Below, one piece after another: positions 8,639 through 17,764 of a stretch of DNA of 64,000 nt. Position 1 is the first letter of the stretch. Each line of letters starts with the position of its first letter. Source of the DNA: a bacterium (GTDB lineage Bacteria > Chloroflexota > Anaerolineae > Caldilineales > Caldilineaceae); assembly GCA_016124945.1 (NCBI GenBank), contig WGMT01000006.1:1-64000 (forward strand). The letters run 5' to 3'. Under the pieces are notes generated by a model, which had not been told where the DNA came from, searched no databases, and saw only the letters and a program-made list of their open reading frames with translations. The position numbers were made by a program, and so were the translations under genes.

Positions 8639-10834
8639 GTGAGTAGACATTACGATCTAACGCCAGATGAGGCCGATGTTTTCTTTGCAGAAGCCAACGA
8701 ACTTCTGGAATCGTTAGATAGTGATCTCGTTTTGATCGAACATTCTAACGACGATGAACTGATCAACCGGATCTTCCGTGCCGTCCATACGCTCAAGGGT
8801 GCGGCCGGTAGCATCGGACACGAGCCGATGGCGCACCTGGCCCATGCCTCGGAAACTGTGTTGGACAAGGTACGCAAACATGAGTTGGGCGTCTCTTCGG
8901 GTATGGTCGATGTGCTTTTTGTTGTCGTTGACAGCTTGAAACAGTTTTTGAACGACATTGTCAACGATCAAGCGCCGTCTGTGCAGGTTGATGCACTGGT
9001 ACAACGTGTCAGCCGATTGCTCGAAGTCGATGTGGAAGCCGAGACTGAACAAGTCAACGTCGACCTGCCACCGCTTGACGACGCCGGGCGCGCCATGATG
9101 CAGGAAGCCGTCAATGCTGAGCAGAACATCGTTGTCATCTATGCCGATGCCGACCCGGAAGGGATAGCCCCCATGGCCCGCTTGCTGCAAGTCTATATGC
9201 AGATCGAGCAAATGGGGTGCCAGATTATCAGTTGTGTCCCAACCATGGAGCAACTGGAAGTGGGCGAAGGACAACAGGTGCTGGTGGCAATCGTGGTCAC
9301 CGACCTGATTTCTTCCACCCTGCAAGATGAACTTGAGCATATCGCCGATCTCCGTTCCGTCCAGGTGGCCGATTTTACCAATGCCGCCGACATGCTGTTT
9401 GCGGATGTCGGCAGCAGCGTCCAGCCTGAATCGATTGCTTGGAGTGAAAATACCACGGCTGCCGAAATCCCGGCTGCGGCGGCCCCTGTCGACTCTCCCT
9501 CTGCTGCTTCAGGTGAAGAAAGCGGCGGTGCCAATGGTGCTGCCGGCAAACGTCAGAACAGTAACAACGGTGGTCGCACCGTACGCACCAGTATCGAGCG
9601 TCTGGACAATCTAATGAATCTGGCCGGCGAACTGGTGACCGACCGCAATCGTATGTTCAAGATCTACGAAGATCTGAGCCATGCGCTGACCGAAGAGCAA
9701 CTTCAGGTGCTCAACGACACCATCACCCATTTGTCGACCATCACCGATCAGTTGCATGACGAAGTCGTCAAGGCTCGTATGCAACCAATCGAGTATGTCT
9801 TCAACAAATTCCCACGCCTGGTGCGCCAGATCAGCCAGGAGTTGGGGAAACAGGTCGAACTGGTGATGTCGGGGCAGGATACAGAAGTTGACCGCTCTGT
9901 GATCGAACAGGTGAGCGATCCACTGCTACATCTCGTGCGCAATGCCATCGATCACGGTATTGAAAAGGTGGAAAAACGGATTGAGAACGGCAAATCGCCG
10001 GTGGGCCGCCTGACTTTAAGCGCTCGCTCAGAAGAAGGCAGCATCATCATTACCATCTCTGACGATGGGCATGGCATTGATGGCGAAAGGGTGAAACAGA
10101 AGGCCATTAACATGGGCCTGATCACCAGAGACCAGGCCGCCGCCATGAGCTACGCTGAAGCCATTGATATGGTCTTCTTGCCGGGGTTAAGCACTGCAAC
10201 CCAAGTGAGCGACCTCTCTGGCCGTGGCGTGGGTATGGACGTGGTGCGCAGCAACATTCAGCGCCTGAATGACTCAGTGGTCGCCTACAGCACACCGGGC
10301 GAGGGAACCATTTTTGAACTGCGCCTGCCGTTGACGTTGGCCATCATTCCCACGCTGCTGGTGGAAGTGCGCCATCAAGTCTTTGCCTTGCCGTTGCACA
10401 ATGTGTTGGAGATCTTCAAACTTGAGGCTGACCAGATTAGCACCGTTCGGCGCAGAGAGGCCGTCTATGTTCGTGGTGAGATCCTGCCCATCTTCAGGCT
10501 AGCCAGTATCTTTGGCACGAGCAAAGACAAACTACCCTCGGCCAGTGCTGAGGTGAATGCTGCAAAAGATCAGAACAGTGGTGAGTTTGTGGTGTCGCTG
10601 AATCATCGCGACAGCCGGTTTGGTGTTGTTGTAGAGAAGTTGTTGGGCAAACAGGATGTAGTGATTAAATCATTAGGCTATCCAATCAACAATGTTCGTG
10701 GGTTGTCTGGTGCAACGCTACTGGGCGACGGCCGAATCGGGTTGATTGCAGATATTGCAGCGCTGGTTGGGCTGGCGCTTAGTCAGGAGCATGTCACAAC
10801 TGCTCACCTCTCAGTGGATGCCGCAGAGGCATAG
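8639..10834 (+). CDS. cheA: Chemotaxis histidine kinase CheA
   Basis: A 731-residue protein with a GTG start preceded by AGAGGTG. Domains in order: HPt with HTLKGAAGSIG and the phosphorylated His at residue 50; a less conserved middle part (about 150-290) in place of a clear P2; an Ala/Pro/Ser linker; the dimerisation helices starting RTSIERLDNLMNLAGELV; the ATPase domain with HLVRNAIDHGIE (N box), DDGHGID (G1) and GRGVGMDVV (G2); and a CheW-like regulatory domain from about 570 to the end. It autophosphorylates in response to receptor arrays and passes phosphate to CheY and CheB, which lie directly downstream. Confidence 0.97.
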   Translation: MSRHYDLTPDEADVFFAEANELLESLDSDLVLIEHSNDDELINRIFRAVHTLKGAAGSIGHEPMAHLAHASETVLDKVRKHELGVSSGMVDVLFVVVDSLKQFLNDIVNDQAPSVQVDALVQRVSRLLEVDVEAETEQVNVDLPPLDDAGRAMMQEAVNAEQNIVVIYADADPEGIAPMARLLQVYMQIEQMGCQIISCVPTMEQLEVGEGQQVLVAIVVTDLISSTLQDELEHIADLRSVQVADFTNAADMLFADVGSSVQPESIAWSENTTAAEIPAAAAPVDSPSAASGEESGGANGAAGKRQNSNNGGRTVRTSIERLDNLMNLAGELVTDRNRMFKIYEDLSHALTEEQLQVLNDTITHLSTITDQLHDEVVKARMQPIEYVFNKFPRLVRQISQELGKQVELVMSGQDTEVDRSVIEQVSDPLLHLVRNAIDHGIEKVEKRIENGKSPVGRLTLSARSEEGSIIITISDDGHGIDGERVKQKAINMGLITRDQAAAMSYAEAIDMVFLPGLSTATQVSDLSGRGVGMDVVRSNIQRLNDSVVAYSTPGEGTIFELRLPLTLAIIPTLLVEVRHQVFALPLHNVLEIFKLEADQISTVRRREAVYVRGEILPIFRLASIFGTSKDKLPSASAEVNAAKDQNSGEFVVSLNHRDSRFGVVVEKLLGKQDVVIKSLGYPINNVRGLSGATLLGDGRIGLIADIAALVGLALSQEHVTTAHLSVDAAEA

Positions 10835-10843
10835 GAGAAAACA

Positions 10844-11203
10844 ATGTCACAAAAAATCTTGATTGTGGATGACGCCAAATTTATGCGTGTCCGTTGCGCC
10901 AGAATCTTGAGCGAGCAGGGTTTCGATGTCATCGAAGCTGAGAATGGCATTCAGGCAGTGGAAAAGTATCAGATCGAATCGCCGGATGCTGTGTTGATGG
11001 ACATTAGTATGCCGGAAATGGATGGGTTGAACGCACTGCGTGCCATTCGAGAATTGGATCCGGCGGCACGTGTGGCGATGCTGACAGCGATGGGGCAACA
11101 GAATGTGGTGATCGAGGCCATCAAGGCCGGCGCCAAAGATTTCATTGTCAAACCGTTTGAGCCGGAGCGGGTGTTAAATTCTTTGGGCAAACTGTTGATG
11201 TAG
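10844..11203 (+). CDS. cheY: Chemotaxis response regulator CheY
   Basis: A 119-residue single-domain receiver starting nine bases after cheA, with GGAGAAAAC upstream. The active-site set is complete: Asp9-Asp10 (ILIVDDA), phospho-acceptor Asp53 (AVLMDISMPEMDG), Thr81 and Lys103 (IVKPF). Phosphorylated CheY binds FliM at the motor switch; the expected CheY-binding peptide is visible in fliM of this window. Confidence 0.95.
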   Translation: MSQKILIVDDAKFMRVRCARILSEQGFDVIEAENGIQAVEKYQIESPDAVLMDISMPEMDGLNALRAIRELDPAARVAMLTAMGQQNVVIEAIKAGAKDFIVKPFEPERVLNSLGKLLM

Positions 11204-11269
11204 CCGGGCCGGAGTATCAAGGTCTGGGCTCTCATCAAACAATGCGACCGTCTAGGAACGAGGCTTTTC

Positions 11270-12391
11270 ATGAACTATCGCCAACCACTGCGAACCGCTT
11301 CAGGTACGCCGCCATCTACGACAGAACAGGTAACCAAGCCCATTCGTGTGCTTACGGTCGATGATTCTGCCTTGATCCGCCTTACCCTGAATCGTTACCT
11401 AAATCGTTACCCTGATATACAAGTTGTGGGGCAGGCCAGCAATGGTCGCGAAATGCTGGCTCTTGTAACGACACTGAAGCCTGATGTGGTGGTTTCAGAT
11501 GTCGAAATGCCTGAAATGAACGGAATTGAGGCGCTGGAGCAGTTGATGCGCACCCACCCGGTGCCGGTGATTATGCTCAGTAACTTAACCTCTGAAGGTG
11601 CTGCGGTTACGCTCCATGCGCTGGAGATCGGCGCTTTTGATTTTGTGGTGAAGCCCCAACCAGGCGTCACCATGGCCGATACAGTGAATGTCCTGATCGA
11701 GAAAATTCGCCATGCGGCGCAAGCCCCTGTACGTGTATCAGGACGTTTGTCCAGAGCATTGGCCGAAGCCTCCGGTGCCGAAAAGAAGCACAGCGTCGGG
11801 AAATCTGTCGCCACATTGCAATCGACAGATACCCTGTTGATGGTCGCGAGTTCCACCGGGGGACCGTCGGCGCTTACAGGCTTTTTCTCGTCACTTGCGC
11901 CGGATCTGCCCATCGGCGGTGTGATTGTACAACACATGCCAGTCGGCTTTACCACCATTCTTAGTGAGCGGCTCGACAAAAGCTGTCACTATCGTGTCTT
12001 GGAAGCAACACCTGGGGCGAAGATCCAACGGGGTCAGTTTTTGGTGGCGCCAGGGGGATCACATCTTGTCTTCGACGAAAAGGGAGTGGCGCACTTGTCG
12101 GATGCACCCACCGTTAACGGGGTACGACCGGCGGCTGATGTCACAATGAAAAGTCTGGCTAAGGTCTACAAGTCGCAAATCCTGGCTGTCGTCTTAACCG
12201 GTATGGGCAAAGATGGCTTTGTAGGCGCCCAGGAAATTAGCCGACATGGCGGCAAAATCCTGGCGCAGGACGAAGAGAGCTGTGTTGTCTACGGCATGCC
12301 TCGTCACATTATCGAATCCAATTTAGCTCAGGGAATCGGCTCTCCTGAAATCCTTGGGCAAAGTATCGCTGGGCGGGTAACAGAATCATGA
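11270..12391 (+). CDS. cheB: Receptor methylesterase CheB
   Basis: A 373-residue protein with an N-terminal receiver (VDDSALIR, phospho-acceptor Asp77 in VVVSDVEMPEMNG, Lys in VVKPQ) and a C-terminal methylesterase. The catalytic triad is visible: Ser195 in ASSTGGPSAL, His222 in VQHMP and Asp315 in LTGMGKDGFVGA. It demethylates or deamidates receptor glutamates for adaptation. A roughly 20-residue Thr/Pro-rich stretch precedes the receiver. Its last bases overlap the cheR start (ATGA). Confidence 0.96.
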   Translation: MNYRQPLRTASGTPPSTTEQVTKPIRVLTVDDSALIRLTLNRYLNRYPDIQVVGQASNGREMLALVTTLKPDVVVSDVEMPEMNGIEALEQLMRTHPVPVIMLSNLTSEGAAVTLHALEIGAFDFVVKPQPGVTMADTVNVLIEKIRHAAQAPVRVSGRLSRALAEASGAEKKHSVGKSVATLQSTDTLLMVASSTGGPSALTGFFSSLAPDLPIGGVIVQHMPVGFTTILSERLDKSCHYRVLEATPGAKIQRGQFLVAPGGSHLVFDEKGVAHLSDAPTVNGVRPAADVTMKSLAKVYKSQILAVVLTGMGKDGFVGAQEISRHGGKILAQDEESCVVYGMPRHIIESNLAQGIGSPEILGQSIAGRVTES

Positions 12392-13314
12392 ACTCGAATA
12401 AATTCACCTCTAGTGTGCAAAGCCGCACCAGCAGCGGTGCTGCCGGTGTAAAACCAGCAGCATCCAGTCTTTTTGAAAACAGTACATTGTTTAAAGGGCT
12501 GAACGACAACAAGCAGTGGACCATCAGCAACGACAATTACAAGTTGCTGCGCGACGCCATTATGGATCTCCTCGATCTTGATCTAAACCATTACCGCACA
12601 CAGCAGATGGAACGACGGCTCACCACATTGCTGGAGCGACGTCATGCCACATCTTGGCAGGCCTATGTGGCAAATCTGCGCCGGGATTCGGTAGAGTTGG
12701 ATTACTTTCAGGAGTTCATCACCATCAACGTCTCCTCGTTTTATCGAGACGCCGATAAGTGGGATTTCTTGCGTAGCAAGATTCTGCCGGAACTGATGGC
12801 CGCCAAGCCAATGCAGGGGATCAATGGCTGGAGCGTGGGCTGTTCCATCGGCGCCGAAGTGTACACCCTCTCAATGTTGTTGACGGAAAAGGCACCGAAT
12901 CGCCGCCATGCCCTCTGGGCAACAGATATTGACGCACGTGTCCTCGAACGGGCCAAAGCGGGGGGACCCTACTTCCAGAATGAACTGCGCGAACTGCCCA
13001 GCGAATTGGTGCAACTGGGCATGAACCCGGTTAGCAGCCAGCTACTTACAATGAAACCGGCGATGAAATCAATGGTTGAGTTCGGTAAGTTTAACTTATT
13101 GAAGGATGAAACAACCCGAAAGTTCGACCTCGTCATGTGCCGGAACGTTGTCATCTATTTCACCACTGAAGTGAAGCCGCAGGTTTATCAGCGGATGGCG
13201 CGTGCTCTGCGCCCCGGTGGCATTCTTTTTATCGGTAGCACCGAGACGATTGCTAACTACCAACAACTCGGGTTTGACTATATTGCGCCTTCTTTCTACA
13301 GGTTCATCGGCTAA
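12388..13314 (+). CDS. cheR: Receptor methyltransferase CheR
   Basis: A 308-residue protein starting inside the cheB stop (ATGA overlap). After about 45 low-complexity residues comes the CheR N-terminal helical domain (NYKLLRDAIMDLLDLDLNHY). The SAM-binding domain follows, with FITINVSSFYRD, GWSVGCSIGAEVYTLSML (motif I region), ALWATDIDARVLERAKAG and FDLVMCRNVVIYF. It methylates receptor glutamates and opposes CheB. No receptor (MCP) gene occurs in the window. Confidence 0.96.
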   Translation: MNSNKFTSSVQSRTSSGAAGVKPAASSLFENSTLFKGLNDNKQWTISNDNYKLLRDAIMDLLDLDLNHYRTQQMERRLTTLLERRHATSWQAYVANLRRDSVELDYFQEFITINVSSFYRDADKWDFLRSKILPELMAAKPMQGINGWSVGCSIGAEVYTLSMLLTEKAPNRRHALWATDIDARVLERAKAGGPYFQNELRELPSELVQLGMNPVSSQLLTMKPAMKSMVEFGKFNLLKDETTRKFDLVMCRNVVIYFTTEVKPQVYQRMARALRPGGILFIGSTETIANYQQLGFDYIAPSFYRFIG

Positions 13315-13413
13315 GGCGCCGATGTTGATGGGGTGAATATCTTACGAAGATCTATTGTCAAAACTCGGTCAACGGCATGTCGGGCTGACCATTAGTACTT
13401 AGGAGAATATGCA

Positions 13414-13935
13414 GTGAGTGTCAACTTCATGAATCCATTTTTAAAAGCAGCCAAGACTGTGTTGGCAACTGAGGTCGGTGCAACAGTGAGTCGTGGTGAT
13501 GTTGCCCTCGAAAACGACTGTTACACCCCATCGGATGTGACTGTCTTGTTAAGCGTAGTCGGTGATGTCCGCGGCGTCGTCCTGTACAGTATGAGCACTG
13601 AAATGGCGCTGAACATGGTCTCTACGATGTTGGGGCAAGAGATGCAAGAGTTCGATGAACTGGCCCAAAGCGGTATTGCCGAAATGGGAAACGTCATCAC
13701 TGGGATCGCCACAACGCATCTGGCTGAGGCCGGTTACCGCTGCTCGATTTCGGTGCCTACCTTGATTGTTGGACGTGGCACCATGCTTTCCACGCTGGAC
13801 TTCAAACGCCTGGTTGTGCCTCTGCAAACCAGCATCGGCAACCTTTCGATCCACATTGCTCTGCGCGAAGACCCGCGTGCCGCCGCCAATTATGCACCCA
13901 CCAATGGCAAACACTCGATGTCGGAGCGAGCGTAA
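13414..13935 (+). CDS. cheX: CheX-type CheY-P phosphatase
   Basis: A 173-residue protein starting at GTG with AGGAGAA nine bases upstream (an ATG at 13409 hits a stop at once). The single phosphatase signature Glu-x-x-Asn is present as Glu90 and Asn93 in SGIAEMGNVITG. The surrounding pattern (DVTVLLSVVGDVRGVVLY and the final FKRLVVPLQTSIGNLSIHIAL) matches CheX rather than CheC, which has two such motifs, or FliY. It would terminate the CheY signal. No cheC, cheD or cheZ is visible. It is the last chemotaxis gene before a terminator. Confidence 0.85.
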   Translation: MSVNFMNPFLKAAKTVLATEVGATVSRGDVALENDCYTPSDVTVLLSVVGDVRGVVLYSMSTEMALNMVSTMLGQEMQEFDELAQSGIAEMGNVITGIATTHLAEAGYRCSISVPTLIVGRGTMLSTLDFKRLVVPLQTSIGNLSIHIALREDPRAAANYAPTNGKHSMSERA

Positions 13936-13968
13936 CTGATTTCTTAGTATAAAACTTCCTTTTTTGAG

Positions 13969-14008
13969 GGCGCTTGCGCAGCGTGGCGCAGGCGCCTTCT
14001 GTTTTTTC
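13969..14008 (+). terminator. Rho-independent terminator after cheX
   Basis: An 11-bp stem, GGCGCTTGCGC with GCGCAGGCGCC (one G-T pair), around a 6-base loop AGCGTG, followed by TTCTGTTTTTTC. It lies 34 bases after the cheX stop and should end the chemotaxis transcript. Confidence 0.85.
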
Positions 14009-14062
14009 TACTTTAAAAATACCCACCCAATCACTGGTCACCCTGGTAATAGCCGTTCGGTA

Positions 14063-14093
14063 CTGACATAAAACATGACTAACGTACCATAAT
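14063..14093 (+). promoter_or_regulatory. Candidate promoter of the response regulator gene
   Basis: CTGACA (14063-14068) and CATAAT (14088-14093) each match the vegetative consensus at five of six bases, but the 19-base spacing is long. A small hairpin, TCAGAGG/CCTCTGA (14155-14178), lies in the predicted leader. The candidate is based on pattern only; the terminator upstream makes a new promoter in this 294-base gap necessary. Confidence 0.35.
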
Positions 14094-14229
14094 CAAAGCG
14101 TAAACCGTCTGTTATCTTCATATACAGAAAACGGTTTTACACAACCGCATCTAATCAGAGGCACTGCGAATCCTCTGACGCCCTCCAACCTCTTCGATGC
14201 GAGAATTGAAAGTACGATAGGAGTATCTA

Positions 14230-14925
14230 ATGGCCCGTATGCTTGTTGTTTCCAGTGAGATGAAGGATTTTCAGATTGTTCAGGCTGCCGTCATCGGCGA
14301 ATCACATTTTGTGAGCCATACCACCAGCGGTTTGCAGGGTGTGAAATTGGCCCAAGAAACATTGCCTGACATTATTTTTATTTCAAATCGGGCCGAAGAC
14401 TTAGACGGCCTCAGCCTTTGCGAGTACCTGCGCTATAACTTGCAACTGCCGTCTCTACTCGTCATGGTGCAAGATGAGAATAGCTCTGAATCTCGTGTGG
14501 CCAGCTATAAAGCCGGCGCAGATGACATTGTGACCAAGCCAATGCATCTAACCGAAATGCACCATCACCTCAAAGCACTCATGCGCCGAATTCCCCACGC
14601 CGAATTGGAACAGGACCGCATCTCGGTGGGGTGTCTCACGCTGGACCGCACAGCCTGCTCCGTCTACGTGAAAAACCGGGCCATTCAACTGACCCCAAGT
14701 GAATTTAACCTGCTCAATCACTTAATGTCGAACCCGGGCCGCATCTTTAGCTCAGAGGAACTGCTGCGTGACGTGTGGAACTACCACCCCGGCACCGGCG
14801 ACCCGGCCATTGTGCGCATGCAGGTAATGAAATTGCGCAACAAGATCGAACAGAATCCCAGTGAACCCAGCTTTCTCCAGACTGTTTACCGTCATGGCTA
14901 CCGTTTTGTAGGAGACATTGGCTAA
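14230..14925 (+). CDS. OmpR-family regulator with degenerate receiver
   Basis: A 231-residue protein with an N-terminal receiver fold and a C-terminal winged helix (from about residue 138: ISVGCLTLDRTACSVYVKN, LTPSEFNLLNHLMSNPGRIFSSEEL and VYRHGYRFVGDIG). The receiver has lost key residues. The usual Asp-Asp pair near position 8 is replaced by Ser-Ser-Glu, and the phospho-acceptor position is Ser52 (DIIFISNRAEDLDG), though the Lys of VTKPM is kept. It therefore probably acts without phosphorylation, as in other atypical OmpR proteins. It stands alone between terminator-like hairpins, upstream of the flagellar run, with AGGAG upstream of its ATG. Its targets are unknown. Confidence 0.88.
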   Translation: MARMLVVSSEMKDFQIVQAAVIGESHFVSHTTSGLQGVKLAQETLPDIIFISNRAEDLDGLSLCEYLRYNLQLPSLLVMVQDENSSESRVASYKAGADDIVTKPMHLTEMHHHLKALMRRIPHAELEQDRISVGCLTLDRTACSVYVKNRAIQLTPSEFNLLNHLMSNPGRIFSSEELLRDVWNYHPGTGDPAIVRMQVMKLRNKIEQNPSEPSFLQTVYRHGYRFVGDIG

Positions 14926-14957
14926 GCGTTTGCGGTTGATAACCGAATCGCCCTAAC

Positions 14958-14991
14958 AGACCGGCTGACATGGATGCGTGTCAGCCGGTCT
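14958..14991. terminator. Perfect 13-bp hairpin after the response regulator
   Basis: AGACCGGCTGACA and TGTCAGCCGGTCT form a perfect stem around an 8-base loop, 32 bases after the stop codon. There is no T-run after it, so it is either a weak or factor-assisted terminator or an RNA-stabilising stem. Confidence 0.5.
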
Positions 14992-15095
14992 GGCTGTGAC
15001 GAGACGGAGAACTTGTCTTGATGCATGTTGCTTCCGCCACTGCACAATTGCGAAAGCTGTTACGGATGTTTTACAGGGTGCATACCTGGCAAGAA

Positions 15096-15124
15096 TGAAC
15101 ATAGACATTGCTTGACGATATAGT
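15096..15124 (+). promoter_or_regulatory. Candidate promoter ahead of flbD and the motor genes
   Basis: TGAACA (four of six to the -35 consensus) and TATAGT (five of six to the -10) are separated by 17 bases, about 65 bases before the flbD start. It would drive the long flbD-motA-motB-fli-flh run. Support is by pattern only. Confidence 0.4.
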
Positions 15125-15188
15125 AAGACCAGACCTCCACTATGGGAGGAAAGTCAACTCGTCGGGCACCGTCTGCCGGAGGAAAATA

Positions 15189-15425
15189 ATGATCGATGTC
15201 ACGCGTCTGGATGGACGTACCTTTACACTGAATGCCGATCTGATCGAAATTGTGGAATCAAACCCCGACACCTTCATTCGGTTGGAGAATGGCAACAGCT
15301 TTGTGGTACGTGAGAGCCGGCAGGAGATCGTACGCCGTATCATCGCTTATCGTCGTCAAGTTTTCCAGGATTGCCACTCACTTGACGAATCTGTGGTCGA
15401 TATCCAGATGAAGCCGGCCTCTTAG
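15189..15425 (+). CDS. flbD: Flagellar protein FlbD/SwrD
   Basis: A 78-residue protein from ATG 15189, chosen for the strong CCGGAGG seven bases upstream; the frame is open further upstream but unconvincingly. The sequence MIDVTRLDGRTFTLNADLIE, then ESNPDTFIRLENGNSFVVRES, matches the small FlbD family (SwrD in Bacillus), which in Gram-positive bacteria sits next to motA/motB or fliL and raises motor torque. It has the same neighbours here. Confidence 0.9.
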   Translation: MIDVTRLDGRTFTLNADLIEIVESNPDTFIRLENGNSFVVRESRQEIVRRIIAYRRQVFQDCHSLDESVVDIQMKPAS

Positions 15426-15501
15426 CAAAGTTGAATTTATCAAATGCTTCTGTGTCTTACTGCAGCTACATGGGATTACAAATGGATAAGGTGAAGTTAC
15501 G

Positions 15502-16278
15502 ATGAGTCCACTTGCAATTGTCGGCCTTTTGTTGGCCCTTGGTGGTGTTGTCTTTGTGGTGATTGTTGCCGGTTCATCACCTGCGGCGCTCTGGGATGTT
15601 TCGTCTTTTGTGCTGGTTCTGGGCGGTACTATCGGCATCACCATGATGACAAGCCCCACAGACGACGTGATCACGGCTGTGAAACTGTTTGCACGCGCCT
15701 TCGGCAATGCAGATCCCAAATATGTTGACACCATCAACCTCTTCGTTGAACTGGCCGAACAGGCCCGCCGCGAAGGACTGTTGAGCCTGGAAGAACGCAT
15801 CGGCCGCATCGACGACAAGTTTATTAAAAAGGGCATGCAGTTACTCGTCGACGGTACCGATCCTAACTTAATTCGTCAGATGTTGGAATTGGATATCGAT
15901 CAGTTAGCCATACGCCATGCTCGCCGCTATGGCACCGTAGAATTGATGGGCGCCTATGCCCCGACAATGGGCATGTTGGGCACCGTTATCGGTATTATCT
16001 TCACCCTCTCAAACCTGACTACACCGGATGAGATTGGTGCCAAGGTGGCCATTGCCTTCATTACCACCTTTTACGGCGCCCTTTTTGCCAACTTCATCTT
16101 CTTGCCTATTGCCGGGCGCCTGAAACGAATGAGCCAGGCCGAAGTCTCGGAACGCGAACTGGCGATGGAAGGCATGCTTTCTATTCAAGCCGGCGACAAC
16201 CCCCAGATTGTGCGCCAAAAACTCGAAGCCTTTGTTCCCGTCGGACTACGTGACGGGCTGGGCCAAAAAGAAGGATAG
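15502..16278 (+). CDS. motA: Flagellar stator protein MotA
   Basis: A 258-residue inner-membrane protein with four hydrophobic segments: two at the N terminus (SPLAIVGLLLALGGVVFVVIV, then SSFVLVLGGTIGITM) and two after about residue 150 (APTMGMLGTVIGIIFTLSNL, VAIAFITTFYGALFANFIFL). The large cytoplasmic loop between contains ARREGLLSLE, the charged segment that contacts FliG. The Pro-Thr of APTMGMLGTVIG is part of the proton-channel motif. With MotB, ten bases downstream, it forms the ion-driven stator. Confidence 0.96.
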   Translation: MSPLAIVGLLLALGGVVFVVIVAGSSPAALWDVSSFVLVLGGTIGITMMTSPTDDVITAVKLFARAFGNADPKYVDTINLFVELAEQARREGLLSLEERIGRIDDKFIKKGMQLLVDGTDPNLIRQMLELDIDQLAIRHARRYGTVELMGAYAPTMGMLGTVIGIIFTLSNLTTPDEIGAKVAIAFITTFYGALFANFIFLPIAGRLKRMSQAEVSERELAMEGMLSIQAGDNPQIVRQKLEAFVPVGLRDGLGQKEG

Positions 16279-16287
16279 GGTCTGACA

Positions 16288-17085
16288 ATGGCAAGAAAAA
16301 AGGTCCCTGAGACAGTAAAAGATGAGAGCAAACGCTGGTTGGAAACTTTTTCTGACCTAATGTCGCTACTGCTCGTCTTCTTTATTCTACTTTTCGCCTT
16401 TGGGCAGGCTGATCTGGCCCGGTTTCGATTGCTCTCGAACAGCCTGCGCGCCGCCTTTAACGGTGTTACCGTCTTTAGTGGTGGTATGGGCATGGGTGAT
16501 GGCTTTGACGCCAATGGCATGGAAGATCCAGCCACCAATATGATCAACTTTGGTTCTCTGCCCGAACGCAAATATGAGTACGTCAAAGTCAGCTCTTCGT
16601 TAACGGAATACGCCATGGAAAACGGGCTGGCAGACAAAATCGCCGTCAATATCGGCGAAGAAGGCATTTACATCAGCCTTTCCAGCGCGCTGCTCTTTCC
16701 TTCAGGAAGCACTGAACTAGGGCCCGACGGCAAGAGAACGTTGGATGCCATTGCCAAGTTGTTGAACGGGATCAAAAACGATGTACGTGTTGAAGCGCAT
16801 ACCGACGACACTGCAACGGCAAGCCCTGTCTACCCGACCAACTGGGATCTATCAAGTGCACGCGCCGTCTCTGTTGTACGCTACCTACAGTCAAATGGCG
16901 AAGTTGCACCGCAGCGACTTTCAGCCGTAGGCCTGGCCGAGTTCCACCCGCTTTATCCGAACGATACGCCGATTCACCGTTCGTTGAACCGGCGGGCCGA
17001 TATCTTGATTCTCTTTCCGCCTGAAGAAGAAGCGCCGATTATCGATCTTCAACTCTCCACCGCCAATAACGAACCTCAACAATGA
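16288..17085 (+). CDS. motB: Flagellar stator protein MotB
   Basis: A 265-residue protein with a short basic N terminus, one membrane helix carrying the ion-binding Asp23 (LETFSDLMSLLLVFFILLF), a linker, and a C-terminal OmpA-like peptidoglycan-binding domain (VEAHTDDTATASPVYPTNWD, LSSARAVSVVRYL, NRRADILI). The NxxLSxxRA signature is present as NWDLSSARA. It anchors the stator to the wall. GGGTCTGACA rather than a clear Shine-Dalgarno lies upstream, so it may rely on coupling with motA. Confidence 0.95.
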   Translation: MARKKVPETVKDESKRWLETFSDLMSLLLVFFILLFAFGQADLARFRLLSNSLRAAFNGVTVFSGGMGMGDGFDANGMEDPATNMINFGSLPERKYEYVKVSSSLTEYAMENGLADKIAVNIGEEGIYISLSSALLFPSGSTELGPDGKRTLDAIAKLLNGIKNDVRVEAHTDDTATASPVYPTNWDLSSARAVSVVRYLQSNGEVAPQRLSAVGLAEFHPLYPNDTPIHRSLNRRADILILFPPEEEAPIIDLQLSTANNEPQQ

Positions 17086-17122
17086 GGCTAGCTGAAGAAC
17101 TTAGAACTGTGAAGGAAAGCTT

Positions 17123-17701
17123 ATGAGTGCTGTTATCGGAATCTTCAAAAAGATCATGGTTCCCATTGTGGCTGTGTTGGTGACTGTGGTGTTAGGTGTG
17201 GGCTTACTGCTTAGTGGCTTACTGCCTTTTTCCATTCAATTAAGCACCGGTGGTGCGACTGCTGCTGATGGCAGTGCCGTGTCTGCCGCGCCACAGCCTA
17301 CACCGCTGCCCTACTACCAGCCCCCGCAAGAGCTGCACGAACTTAGCGGCGGCATTCTCTACACCATTGACCAGCGCATTGTCAATCTTTCTGATCCGGG
17401 TGGCTATCGCTTCTTACGCATCTCGATTGTGTTGGAATTCTTGCCCCCCTCTCCCGATTACTACACGCTTACCGGCGAGAAGCTGACCGCCGCCGAAGAC
17501 GCCTTTCGCCTGGAAATCGACAGACAGAAGCCGCTGATCGATAACGTGGTCACCGATGTCCTCACCAGTAAGATGTTCGACGATATCTTCACTGTCGAAG
17601 GCAAGGTGGTGTTACGCGAGCAGCTACGCCAGGAGATCAACCTGCAACTGCGCAACCGCCACGTACAACGTGTGCTGATCACCGATTTTGTGATTCAGTA
17701 A
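17123..17701 (+). CDS. fliL: Flagellar basal-body-associated protein FliL
   Basis: A 192-residue protein with one N-terminal membrane helix (about residues 10-36), a Pro-rich linker, and a C-terminal domain with the FliL pattern: LSDPGGYRFLRISIVLEF, a helix starting with the DRQKPLIDNVVTDVLTS segment, and RNRHVQRVLITDFVIQ at the very end. FliL surrounds and supports the stator. AAGGAAAG precedes the ATG. Confidence 0.9.
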   Translation: MSAVIGIFKKIMVPIVAVLVTVVLGVGLLLSGLLPFSIQLSTGGATAADGSAVSAAPQPTPLPYYQPPQELHELSGGILYTIDQRIVNLSDPGGYRFLRISIVLEFLPPSPDYYTLTGEKLTAAEDAFRLEIDRQKPLIDNVVTDVLTSKMFDDIFTVEGKVVLREQLRQEINLQLRNRHVQRVLITDFVIQ

Positions 17702-17764
17702 CTCCCTATCTTCCGTTTAAACTGACTTTTTGATCTGATTTTCAATGAGACGGAGTAACCTTCC

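Noticed and set aside
12751-12758. GCCGATAA inside cheR as a promoter
   Set aside because: It is within coding sequence with no matching -35 and no gene start close downstream.
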